From Ilex aquifolium (taxonomy: Eukaryota > Streptophyta > Magnoliopsida > Aquifoliales > Aquifoliaceae), in contig OX637404.1 in the NCBI GenBank assembly GCA_951799425.1, forward strand, positions 17,942,045 to 18,006,044: a stretch of DNA of 64,000 nucleotides, read 5' to 3'. Below are positions 10,144-21,006 of the stretch, piece after piece. Below the pieces are notes generated by a model. That model was not told the origin of the DNA, searched no databases, and saw only the letters and a list, made by a program, of their open reading frames with translations. The first letter of the stretch is position 1. Each line of letters starts with the position of its first letter. Made by a program: the position numbers and the translations under genes.

Positions 10144-13100
10144 ATGACAAGTGGACACTCTGATTCTCTTCAAGCTATTAGTATCATATTAAATGGTGAA
10201 AATTATGTATATTGGTCTTATGTTATGAAGAATTTTCTGTTGGGAAAAGAGATGTGGAGTTATGTTAGTGGTGCTTTGCAAGTTCCAACAGATTCGAAGG
10301 AAGAGAAATATGCTGAATTAAAGAATACCTGGGAAGTCAACTATGCTAAAATTATCACTTGGATTAACAACTCAGTTGATCAGACCATTGGTGTGCATTT
10401 GGCTAAGTTTAACACAACCAAACAGATTTGGGATTATTTAGCTACATTGTTTGTTCAGTCTAATTTTGCAAAGAGATATCAACTTGAGCATGAAATTCGA
10501 GCTGCACGTCAGGGAGATAAGACCATACATGAGTTCTACTCGATTATGACTAGATTTTGGGATCAGTTAGCACTTGTTGAGCCCGCTGAATTGAGTACCC
10601 ATATGGTGTATCGTACTTTTAGGGAGGAGCAGCGGTTGGTTCAGTTTTTGATGGCCCTTAGAGATGACTTTGAAGGTCTTCGTGGTTCTATTCTTCATCG
10701 TCTCCCACTTCCCACAATCGATGCAGTAGTGAATGAGCTTCTCGCTGAAGAAGTCCGTCTTAAGACTCTTTCTGGAAAGGGTCTTCTTCCATTGCCTAAT
10801 CAGACTGTACTGGTTGTACCACCCAGAGGAAATCCTCATTCACAGACTAGATATCGGGGTCGAGCTGCTTCGGATGAGTGTAGTTTTTGTCGTAAGAAGG
10901 GTCACTGGAAGGCTCAATGTCCTAAATTAGTGAACAAGAATGCCAAAGGGGCCTTACAGCAGCCATTTAGGCCCAAAGATCGTCATACAGCCGCAACTGC
11001 TTCACCAGTGGATGAGACACTCCCATCAGCTCCCAGCATGACTATGATAGCTGATCAGTTGCAGAAGCTTCTTTCCCTTCATCAACCAGGTGCCCTATCA
11101 GTTTCTCCTTCCACAGGTTCATTTTCTATAGGACCTTCAGGTATCTCTCGAACTGCCTGGGTCTTTGACTCAGGAGCCACCCATCATATGACTAGTAACT
11201 CTTCCTTATTTGTTTCTATTGTTTCCCCTCCCTCTATATCTGTTCTTGCAGCCAATGGCACCCAAATGTCTTTGGCTGGTGTTGGAACTATCGTGTCTTC
11301 CCAGCTTACACTTCCTGATGTCTACTATATTCCTCAACTTACTTTAAATTTAATATCTGTTAGTCAGTTGTTTGATTCGGGATTCTTAGTCCATTTTTCT
11401 TCTACTGGTTGTGTTGTGCAGGATCCACGGTCCAAGAAGCTGATTGGGACAGGCCATAGAAATGGAGGGCTATATGTGTTGGATGAACTTCATGTTCCTG
11501 AAGTTGTTGCATCTACTGTTGATTTATCTTCTTTTCAATTGAGTCCAAAATCGTCTAGTTTTTATTTATGGCATTCTCGTTTAGGTCATGTTTCTCATTC
11601 TCGTTTAAGATTTCTAGCTTTTACTGGTAGTTTGGGTAGTTTAGAATGTCATGATATTTCAGATTGTAGTGGCTGCAAGTTGGCTAAATTTACTGCATTA
11701 CCTTTCAATAAAAGTAATTCTCGTTCTCTTGCACCTTTTGATCTTGTACATTCTGATATTTGGGGACCAGCTCCTATTGCTACTAAATGAGGGTCTAGAT
11801 ATTATGTTTCTTTTATTGATGATCATACCAGATATTGTTGGGTGTTTCTAATGACACGTAGGTCTGAGTTCTTTTCTATTTTCTCTACCTTTCGTGCCAT
11901 GGTGCGTACTCAATATTCTTCTACCATCAAATGTTTCCGCTGTGATCAAGGTGGACAATATTCTTTTAGTGCTTTTCGTGATTTGTTGAAATCTGATGGT
12001 ACTATTTTTCAGTCTTCTTGTACTGACACACCTGCTCAGAATGGAGTGGCAGAATGAAAACATCGTCACATTATTGAGACAGCTCGTTTTCTGTTGTTGT
12101 CATTCGGTGTTCCTAGCTCTTTTTGGGGAGAAGTAGTTCTTACAGCTGTTCATCTGATTAATTGTATTCCTACAATTCTTAATTCTGGTGTCTCCCCCTT
12201 TGAAAAACTATGTGGTAAGACACCTGACTATTTCTCCTTACGTGTGTTTGGATGTACATGTTTTGTTCTGCTCCCTAGTGTTAATTGTACCAAACTCTCG
12301 GCTCGTTCAACCTTATGTGTCTTTCTTGGCTACGGTGAGGGACAAAAGGGATTTCGGTGTTATGATCCTAGTACACAGAAACTCTATGTCTCTCGCCATG
12401 TTGTTTTTATGGAGCATATTCTTTTTTTCTCTATTCCATCTAGTTCTTCATCTCTGCATAAGTATGATCTTATCTATCTTGATCCCTTTCCCTCTAACGT
12501 TTCTCCTGATTCTTATGTTGGTGATATGACTGTGGCTGATCTTCCCTCCTCTTCTTCTTCCTCCTTGCTTGATTTGTCTGTTACCCGTCCCCCGATTGTG
12601 CATACTTATGTTCGCAGGACTCCCACTGTCTCCTCCATCGATGTTGTGCCTTCATCTGCACCTCTTGGTTCCCAATCAATTTCTGACACCGTGGATCACA
12701 CTCCTCGTTACCCTCAGCGCACTCGGAAGTGTCCTGACAGGTTTGGTTGGTCCAACTCTTGCTATTCTTCTGCTTTTTGTTCTTTCCTAACTTCTATATA
12801 TTCTATGTCTGAACCAACCTCCTATAAGGAGGCTATACTTGATCCTCTTTGGCAATAGGCTATGGATGAGGAGCTTTCTGCGCTACATAAGACTCGAGCT
12901 TGGGAGTTGGTGCCTTTACCTCCTGGTAAACGCCCCATTGGTTGTAAGTGGGTTTATAAAATCAAAACCCAATCTGATGGTTCTGTGGAAAGGTACAAGG
13001 CTAGATTAGTGGCCAAGGGGTTTGCTCAAGAGTATGGGCTTGACTATGGTGAGACCTTTGCTCCAGTGGCTAAGATGACCACGATTCGCACAGTAATTGC

Positions 13101-14340
13101 CGTGGCAACCGTTCGTCAGTGGAGCCTATCCCAGATGGATGTGAAAAATGCTTTTCTTCATGATGATTTGTCTGAAGAGGTCTACATGACTCCTCCTCCT
13201 GGGTTGCCTTGTAGTCCTGGTCATGTGTGCAAACTTCACAAGGCTTTATATGGTCTTACACAGGCCCCGAGGGCATGGTTTGCAAAATTCTCTTCAGTTA
13301 TATGTGACTTAGGCTTCTGTGCTAGTGATCATGATTCTGTTCTCTTCCTTCGATCCATTTCTTCTGGTTTCATACTTCTATTACTTTATGTGGATGACAT
13401 GATTCTTACAGGTGATGACACTGCTGGAATTCAGTTGTTGAAAACTCAGTTACAGGATTATTTTGAGATGAAAGATTTGGGTCCACTTCGATATTTCTTA
13501 GGGATTGAGGTTGCTTCCTCTCCCAAGGGTTATCTTCTTTCTCAGTCAAAATATGCCTCAGATGTTATTCAACGAGCTGGCTTCTCGGATACTCGAACTG
13601 TTGACACACCCTTGGAGCTTAATGTTCATTATACTTCCTCTGATGGTTCTCTTCTGCCTGATCCTACCTTATATCGTACTATTGTTGGGAGTTTGGTGTA
13701 TCTTACTGTTACTCGTCCAGATATTGCTTATGCAGTTCATGTGGTTAGTCAGTTTGTTGCTGCCCCTACCACACTTCACTGGTCTGCTGTTCTTCGAATT
13801 CTTCGATATCTACGGGGAACATTATATCAAAGTTTATTATTTTCTTCTTCTTCATCTCTGGAGCTCCGTGCTTACTCTGATGCGGACTGGGCTGGTGACT
13901 CTATGGATCGCAAATCCACCACTGGTTTTTGTCTATTTCTCGGTGATTCTCTTATTTCTTGGAAAAGCAAGAAACAAACTGTTGTCGCTCGCTCTTCTGC
14001 AGAAGCTGAGTATCGTGCTATGGCATCTACCACAGCAGAGATAGTTTGGTTGCGTTGGTTGCTTGTTGATCTTGGCATTCCCTTGACTACTCCTACTCCT
14101 ATGTATTGTGATAACACCAGTGCTATCCAGATCGCTCATAACTCGGTGTTTCATGAGCGCACAAAACATATAGAGATTGATTGTCACTTTGTGCGCCATC
14201 ATCTTCAGCTGGGCACGATCTCTCTCTCATATCTTCCTTCTACTATGCAGTTGGCCAATTTCTTCACCAAATCTCACACTATTGCACGCTTTCGTTTTCT
14301 CCTTGGCAAACTCTTGATGTTGGATGCTATCACATCATGA
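10144..14340 (+). pseudogene. element D gag-pol polyprotein with three in-frame stops
   Basis: One frame runs from the ATG at 10144 to the TGA at 14338-14340 (1398 codons) without any indel. Order: UBN2-type gag; CCHC knuckle (CSFCRKKGHWKAQC, residue about 246); protease (DSGATHH, about 342); pre-integrase (LWHSRLGHVSHSRL, about 474); integrase (FIDDHTRYCW and the NGVAE segment); reverse transcriptase (YVDDM, about 1082); RNase H (YSDADWAGD to TKHIEIDCHF). Stops interrupt it at 11788-11790 (TGA), 12055-12057 (TGA, where the family has Arg) and 12856-12858 (TAG, after Gln). The copy therefore cannot make full-length pol, although gag plus protease up to residue 548 is intact. The ATG was chosen because the gag homology starts just after it. 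The frame is also open for 116 codons upstream. Confidence 0.9.
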
Positions 14341-14342
14341 GT

Positions 14343-14353
14343 TTGAGGGGGGA
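14343..14353 (+). other. polypurine tract of element D
   Basis: TTGAGGGGGGA lies directly in front of the 3' LTR and just after the pol stop codon, the expected place for plus-strand priming. Confidence 0.8.
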
Positions 14354-14478
14354 TGTTAGAGTAATCTAGTATATTAACATTAGGGGTAGATTAGTCTTTT
14401 TTATTACTATGTTTTGCCCTAGTATAAATACGTTTGTAATACATATTTGGTATATTACAGAATCAATAAACATTAACA
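14354..14478 (+). repeat. 3' LTR of element D (125 bp)
   Basis: Identical to the 5' LTR at 9447-9571 as read. It is followed by the second copy of the target duplication CTCAT. Confidence 0.93.
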
Positions 14479-14563
14479 CTCATATTCTTCATGCTCATTT
14501 GTCCAAGATGGGAATAGTTAATCTCAATTCTCCATCTTCCCCAGAGAGGGAGGGGGGGGGGGG
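14479..14563 (+). pseudogene. element A pol end and polypurine tract
   Basis: It continues the RNase H tail (SHILHAHLSKMGIVNLNSPS) from 9446, followed by a purine tract that includes a run of 12 G directly in front of the 3' LTR. The G run is longer than in the young element D and probably grew by slippage. Confidence 0.7.
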
Positions 14564-14883
14564 TATTGCAGCATATCACAGCTGCAGAAGCAAAAGGAGA
14601 AGTAGCTGAAATTGAAAGAAAAGGGAAAGGATAAGTTTATTAATTTGTTAGACAGTTAATTTGTTTGTTAGACAGTTTGTTTGTTTGTTTGTAGTCTGTT
14701 GAGCTGTACTACTGAGCTGGAGTTAACCCATGTGAAGTCATGTGGATACTTGGTGAGGAATTGTGTATAAATACTGTTGTATGTAACGAGTTCAATAATA
14801 AGAACATACAGAAATTTTCTCCATGTCTTAGCTCTCTCTGTTTTCTCTTCTCTTCATTATGTACTACAATTCTCTTTCTAACA
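14564..14883 (+). repeat. 3' LTR of element A (320 bp)
   Basis: It starts TATTGCAGCATATC right after the polypurine tract and ends TTTCTAACA. The target duplication CATTT follows. It contains GTGTATAAATACTG as promoter-like sequence. The start is TA rather than the usual TG. An inner TGTTAGA at 14646 was considered as an alternative start, but the match to 4107 and the TSD favour 14564. Confidence 0.75.
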
Positions 14884-15094
14884 CATTTTCACCCAAGTTC
14901 TTGCAAGCATGCTAGTTTTCATTTTATTTGCACTGGATATGGTGTATTAATACGACCCAATTTCATGTTCCAGTGGATCTCGAAAACTAAGACCACCTCC
15001 CACTTGATGTAAGAAATGTTTGAATTTCACTTAATTCTTTTCTCCATTTAGGTACATCCTTGTATCCAACTAATATTTAGCTACGGGATTTCGC

Positions 15095-16385
15095 TCAAAT
15101 GCCTCTAATAAAGTCACAAACCCACACAGCCATCTCTCTCTCTTCCACTTTCATCTCCCAGTTACTATCATACTTCCTCAATAATGCTCTAGCTCCGTCA
15201 AGGGCATCCTCTCCAAGCACCTCCCTAACAAACCCAACACCTCTCTTTCTTTCACACCACTTCTCTTTCCTCTCGCCTGTGTTTGTCAATGCCTTCGCAG
15301 CCTCTACTTCCATCATCCTTCTTTCTTCACTCTGACGCCCTTTAAACGCCGCACTTGCTGAGTCTAGGAACCTACATAAGTACTCCACTCTCCTCAAGAA
15401 TCCTATTGCAAAGTCCCCAGTTGTTGCAATTTTCGCTCAAAATCATGCCTTTTGGCTCCAAACTCCTCACTACTCTCGAGAACTCAGTTCTTGTGTCTGG
15501 GGTGTGATGATTCAGATTGTGTAGTCTAAACTGAGCACAAATGACTAAGGTTTCTTCATGTGAGGAATGATAACTTGGGGATTCAAATTCTTTAGTGGGT
15601 GATTATCAAGCCTATTAATTTGTAAATTGATGTTCCTGGCCTTGGCAAACCCCAAGAGTCGTGACGAATAATTATACCCAGGTGGACCATTTGCAATAGA
15701 AATGATTTGGAAGAAAGAATCTCCATTTTCATTATTGTATTGAATGACACAAGGTCTACATTTTTTACAAATTACAAGAGCTAACTATCTTACTTCTGAC
15801 TCACTTTCTTTTCTAACTAACTGAATCTGTTAATAACAATAATTATATCCTAACTAACTACTGTAACTAATTATGCCAGCTCAGCTCTTGGATCATCTCA
15901 TTTCAATTCAATTGCATGTGCATAGCTCTCTTGAAGTGAATTAGATACATTCTGGTGTGCTGAAACTCCAAGTCCAACCATGCAACCTCAACTGCAGCAG
16001 AGATACTCTATATGCAGCTTCACCTTCATCTATGCAGCTTCCGCCACTGAACACCATGAGAGACCCAATATCAAGAATGTGAAGATTTTGCAGATGATCT
16101 TCTTCTGCGAGAATTTGAAGAATTGAGGAGTTTGCAATGTTGTTAGGGATGCGAAACCTGGGGTTAATATCATTGAAATTAGTTAGGGTCTTCGGAAAAA
16201 ATTTGGTCCAACGGAAGCAAATATAATGGCCTTTGCTGAAACAGAGGAGGTGGTGGGTCAGTGCTCGGAGCTCATGGAGAACGTACAGGAGGTGTTGAAC
16301 ACGAGTCAAGTTTCCAGCAGTGATGGCTACAACACAAGGGTTGAGCAAGTGCTCTGCCCACCTTCCTTCTTTGTTATCACTAGGG
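15095..16385 (-). pseudogene. NSP1: NSP1-like GRAS transcription factor pseudogene
   Basis: Read on the minus strand, 16385-16045 encodes the start of a GRAS domain: NKEGRWAEHLLNPCVVAI, NLTRVQHLLYVLHEL, PNNIANSSILQILAEE, LHILDIG and SHGVQW. After an unrelated insert (15716-16044) the domain resumes at 15715 with GPPGYNYSSRLLGFAKA, NINLQINRLDNHPL, RTEFSRVVRSLEPKG, RRVEYLCRFLDSASAAFKGR and GEDALDGARALLRKYDSNWE. NSP1 is a GRAS regulator of symbiosis and strigolactone genes. The family assignment rests on remembered NSP1 motifs. The N-terminal half is replaced by the tandem-repeat array, the VHIID-adjacent part is deleted, several frameshifts are present, and the final WWKGQ-type end is lost. It is dead. 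Confidence 0.75.
15716..16044 (-). mobile_element. retroelement fragment inside the NSP1 pseudogene
   Basis: This non-GRAS stretch separates the two halves of the GRAS domain. On the minus strand it holds repeated GAAGCTGCAT, then AT-rich sequence with TAGTTAG repeats and TTCAATACAATAATGAAAATGG, which resembles the end of a plant Copia LTR. No target duplication is visible. The nature of the insert is uncertain. Confidence 0.4.
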
Positions 16386-17727
16386 CCTTCACCTCATCGA
16401 GGTTCTCATTATCAATATTCAACTCAAAAATTTTGTTATAAAAAATATTTTGTGAATGAGATGAAATCATTACGTAAATTAAACTATAAAAATAAAATAA
16501 ATACTTAAATTATGTAAAAAAAATTTCTCAGCAAATGAAAGCACTTGACAATCTTGAATCTTTGAGACAGCTGAAAGTTCGGTCTTGAGACTTCAGAAAA
16601 ATTAGAACACTTGAGAGTTGTGACTTGTGAGTTGAGAGAAAATGAGAGTTAAGAGCAAATGACTGAATGAGAGTTCTTTTTTGCAAATGTAGTGGGTTGA
16701 AATGAAATGCGATCAGCTTTATTTATAAATTATACATTAAAAAGTAGCGGTTTATTTATGACCGCTAGTTGTATAAGTGGAGAAAGAAAATTTTTTATGA
16801 CTGTCTCAACCGCTGGCTTAGACGGAAGATAGTCACAGACGGAAAAGACAAGACACTGACACTGAGATAGTTAGTGACTCACAGAAGTCCAAATCCCATG
16901 TGAATGTGGTACTCAGTTGAAAAAATTTGAACTCACCTAACTTTCAACATTCAAATTCTCACCTACCAAATTCTAACCTACCTTTTTTCAAATTCTCAAA
17001 TTCTCAAATTTAGTGGGCGGGATATTGGGTCGGGCTTCGATTTTCGATTTTTGGGCCAGGCTTCGGGCTTCGAGCCGGGTAGTGGGTTTAGGGGTAAATC
17101 CAAGCTCTTTTTTAAAGGATATAGGGCTCGGGCGGGCTAACTATCAGGCCTATCAAAATTCGGGCTTATTTTTTTTGGGCCCGATAACGGGACCCGTTGG
17201 TAACCCGGCCCAAGGACACCCTACCCTTCACCCTCATCAATGTTCTCATTATCATTATTTGACTCAAGAATTTCGTTATAAAAAATATTTTGTGAATGAG
17301 ATGAAGTCATTACGTAAATTAAATTATAAAAATAAAATAAATACTTAAATTATGTAAAAAAAATTTCTCAACAAATGAAAGCACTTGACAATCTTGAGTG
17401 TTTGAGAGAGTTGAAAGCTTGGTCTTGAGACTTCAGAAGAATTAGAACACTTGAGAGTTGTGACTTGTGAGTTGAGAGAAAATGAGAGTTAAGAGCACAT
17501 GACTGAATGAGAGTTTTTTTTTTGCAAATGTAGTGGGTTGAAATGAAATGCAATCAGTTTTATTTATAAATTATACATTAAAAAGTAGCAGTTTATTTAG
17601 GACCGTTACTTGTATAAGTGGAGAAAGAAAAATTTTTATGACTGTCTCAGCCGCTGCCTCAGACGAAAGACAGTCACAGACGAAAAAAGACAAGACATAG
17701 ACACTGAGACAGTCACAGACTCACAGA

Positions 17728-20700
17728 CAGGGCCGGCCCTAGGCCTAGGCCACTTAGTTGGCCGCCTAAGGCCCCCAATTTTTGCAAAATTTTGGGGCCC
17801 CTTATTAAGAATTTTAGTTATGGGTATATATATTTTGGATAGATTGGTTTGAGACTTGAAAGGGCCCAAATTTTATTGATAGGTCTATTAACACTTAACA
17901 ACTTACCTAGAAAATTGCTCCTAGCTGTAGTAGATTGTTAGACTTGTACAAGGAAGGATAATGTCTCACTCTCTCTCTCTCCTGTTAGACTGTTGGACTT
18001 CTATAGCTGTAGTGGATTGTTAAGTTTTAACGCCAGTTTTTTGCCATAATTTTTTTTTTTTGTTCAGGATTTAACGCCACTCTCTCTCTGCGTGAAGTTT
18101 GAATCTGAACAAAGAACACCAAAGTTGGAATCTGAACAAAGAACACCAAAGTTTCATTTTGTTGGAAGTAGGGGCGGCCCAAAGTTGGAAGGTCGTTGCT
18201 ACAAAATTTGTTGCTACAAATTATAACACAAAATTTGTTGCTACAAATTATAACACAAAATTTGTTGGAAAGTTGTTGCTACAAAACAAAAGGATCAATC
18301 CTTGCTGCCAACAGTACCAGGTTGTGTTGTTCTTTAACTTTTATTTTAGTTTAATTTAATTTTTATAAATTTTGTGTTATAATTTTTCATTGTAGTAATT
18401 GCAAGTTATATAATTAGTATGTCTACTCGAAGATATGATTCTGGATGTGAAAAACGTAAAAAGAAGAGAAAACAAGATGAATTTATTGAATCTCAAAAAG
18501 GAGCACTCGATAAATTTGTTATTAGTGATAAACCAACTGCAACAAAAAATTCAAATGATGATTCAACGATTGAACTATTAGATAATATATCAAAATCAAC
18601 GGAATGCCAAAAAGATTTAAAAGAAAATGAAATTAATAAAGAATGTGAACTTGTTAGTGAAGTAGAAAGTGATAAAGAATGTGAAAATATTACTGAACTA
18701 TTAGATTATGTTCCAATAAATATCTATGATCCATGACAATGGAAAAATATTGACACAAAATTAAGAGACTTATTAGTTGAAAGAGGTCCTATTAGGGAAA
18801 ATGATTTAGACTTTCCTAATGATGAAATTAATAGACATTTTTCTATTACATATTACGCTCGAAAATTGTCACACGGAGAAAAGCATGATAGAAAATGGTT
18901 AATATATTCAAAAGATTTAGATAGAGTATATTGTTTTTGTTGTAAGTTATTCAATTCAAAACCTAGCACAAGTCAATTAGTCAATGAAGGAACTAAAGAT
19001 TGGAAAAATCTTAGTTATAAGCTCAAAACTCATGAAACAAATAATGAGCATATCACTAACATGAATTCATGGGTTGATTTAGAATAAGATTGTCAAAAAA
19101 TAAAACTATCGATGAAAATATTCAAGAACAAATTAACAAAGAAAAAGATTATTGGGAAAAAGTACTTGTAAGAATTTTAGCTGTAGTAAAAACTCTTGCT
19201 AAAAATAATTTGGTATTTCGTGGGAAGAATGAGAAAATATATCAAAACAACAATGGAAACTTTTTAAGTTTAATTGAAATGATTGCGGAATTTGATCCAA
19301 TAATGCAAGAACGTGTTCGATGAATTAAAGATGGTGAAATTCATAATTATTATCTCAGGCATAAGATACAAAATGAATTAATACAAATGTTAGCTTCTGA
19401 AATTAAAAGTGTAATCATTAATAAGATTAAAGAAGCAAAATATTTTTCAGTAATATTTGATTGTACTCCTGATGCAAGTGATCAAGAACAAATGACTCTT
19501 ATATTGCGATGTGTAGATATTTCAACAAGTCCGATAAAAATAGAAAAATATTTTTTAGAATTTTTGGAAGTAGATGATACCTCTGGGAAAGGTCTTTTTG
19601 ATGAACTTATAAATGTAATTAAAAAACTTGGACTTGATGTAAATGATGTAAGAGGACAAGGATATGATAATTGATCTAATATGAAAGGAAAACACCAAGC
19701 TGTACAAAAAAGACTACTAGATATAAATCCAAGAGCGTTTTACACACCATGTGGATGTCATAATTTTAATCTCGTACTTTGTGATATAGCTAACTCTTGT
19801 CCTAAAGCCATATCTTTTTTTGGAGTATTACAACGTATATACTCATTATTTTCTTCTTCAACAAAACAATGGAAAATTTTACAAGATAATATATCTATGT
19901 TAACTCTTAAATCATTATCTCAAACACGATGGGAAAGTCGTATCGAAAGTGTTAAAGCAATCAAGTATCAGACTCCGAAAATACAAGATGCTTTAATTCA
20001 ATTAGCAAAAATTAGTGAAGATCCTAAAACAAGGAGTGAAACCACATGCTTAGCTACATATGAGATTGAAAACTTTGAATTTTTATTGGGTATGAATATT
20101 TGGTATGATATATTATTTGTTGTCAACACAGTTAATAAAAATTTACAATCCAAAGACATGCATATTGATATTGCTATTGATCAATTAAAATGACTTATTT
20201 CTTTTTTGGAATCATATAGAGAAAATGGATTTTACTCTGCTTTGATTTCATCAAAAGAGATTGCACTTGAAATGGAAATAGAACCAGTATTTCGAGAAAA
20301 ACGTAATTTTTTTAGGAAAAAACAATTTGGTAATACAATTGAGAATGCAGTAACATTATCAGGTGAAGAGTCTTTTAGAATTGAGAATTTTTTATTTATA
20401 GTTGATCTAGCTATTTCTTCAATCAAGAGTAGATTTGAACAATTCAAAATATATGAAAATATTTTTGGTTTTTTATTTTGTTTTAAAAAATTAAAATCCT
20501 TAGATGATGATAGTTTGAAAAGTTATTGTCTTAACCTTGAAACTTTTTTGAAGCATGACTTATTTTCGGATATTGATGGTTTAGATTTATTTCAAGAATT
20601 GACTGTATTAAGAAAAGTTCTACAATCTGAAATTAATACTCCAGCTGAAACCCTAACTTATATAAAACGATTAGATTGTTTTCCAAATGCATGTATAGCT

Positions 20701-21006
20701 TTTAGAATATTGTTAATAATATCAGTAACAGTTGCTTCAGCGAAGAGAACTTTTTCGAAACTTAAATTAATAAAATCTTATCTCCGATCAACTATGTCAC
20801 AAGAAAGATTAAATGGATTAGCTATATTATCTATTGAAAAAAATATATTAACAAAACTTGAATATAAAAATTTAATCAATATTTTTGCATCTCAAAAAGC
20901 TAGAAAAATATCTTTTAAATGAATATATTTTAATAATTATTGTTTATTAATATGGCCCACTTTCATATTCTCGCCTAGGGCCTCCGGATTTGTTGGGCCG
21001 CCCCTG
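17728..21006 (+). mobile_element. hAT DNA transposon with 8-bp target duplication
   Basis: The element begins CAGGGCCGGCCC, and its right end is the reverse complement of CAGGGGCGGCCC, giving a terminal inverted repeat with 11 of 12 bases matching. A perfect 8-bp duplication CTCACAGA flanks it (17720-17727 and 21007-21014). Removing the element restores the repeat-array unit. It is 3279 bp long and carries a decayed transposase on the plus strand. Multiple C/G-rich CCTAGGCC blocks lie just inside the ends. Confidence 0.93.
18419..20922 (+). pseudogene. hAT transposase (TTF-type zinc finger, DUF4371, hAT dimerisation)
   Basis: Order along the frame: a Lys/Arg-rich N-terminus; a TTF/BED-like zinc-finger region (KWLIYSKDLDRVYCFCCKLF, about 18895-18954); a DUF4371-type core ([51 protein letters not shown]); and a C-terminal hAT dimerisation segment (FRILLIISVTVASAKRTFSKLKLIKSYLRSTM modified from the usual LTIPVTVAS type; LAILSIE). 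This domain set matches the zinc finger MYM-type 1-like plant hAT group. It is interrupted by TGA at 18734, 19321, 19672 and 20191 and by a one-base shift near 19085, so it is not functional as it stands. There is otherwise little decay. Confidence 0.85.

Larger units (their letters stand above)
9447..14478 (+). mobile_element. young Copia LTR retrotransposon D, full length
   Basis: This 5032-bp element has two 125-bp LTRs that I read as identical. It has a TG..CA structure (TGTTAGAG to CATTAACA), a perfect 5-bp target duplication CTCAT (9442-9446 and 14479-14483), a tRNA-Met primer site and a G-rich polypurine tract. It sits in the 3' end of element A's pol. The gag-pol frame is complete from gag to RNase H, with no frameshift but with three in-frame stops. 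Identical LTRs mean a recent insertion. Confidence 0.93.
4107..14883 (+). mobile_element. Copia LTR retrotransposon A, rearranged and multiply interrupted
   Basis: The element is bounded by the direct repeat CATTT at 4102-4106 and 14884-14888. Its left end (4107-4147) matches the first 41 bases of its 3' LTR (14564-14883) with one mismatch. The next segment, 4148 to about 7090, is inverted. It carries the rest of the 5' LTR, the primer-binding site, gag, protease and pre-integrase region, all on the minus strand. Plus-strand RNase H then resumes at about 7095. Integrase, reverse transcriptase and about 100 bp of LTR are missing at the breakpoints. Three later insertions lie inside it: 5221-6166 in gag, 7409-9355 in RNase H, and 9447-14478 in the 3' end of pol. 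Removing the last two restores a continuous RNase H C-terminus across 7408, 9361-9446 and 14484. Confidence 0.78.

Noticed and set aside
12188-12529. 113-codon hydrophobic frame in element D
   Set aside because: Shadow of the integrase C-terminal frame.
13505-14044. 179-codon hydrophobic frame in element D
   Set aside because: It overlaps the reverse transcriptase and RNase H frame, which has strong domain motifs. The hydrophobic frame is a T-rich shadow.
14646-14883. Shorter 3' LTR for element A starting at TGTTAGA (14646)
   Set aside because: It has better TG..CA termini, but the polypurine tract ends at 14563, the 5' copy starts TATTGCAGC at 4107, and the TSD fits the longer LTR.
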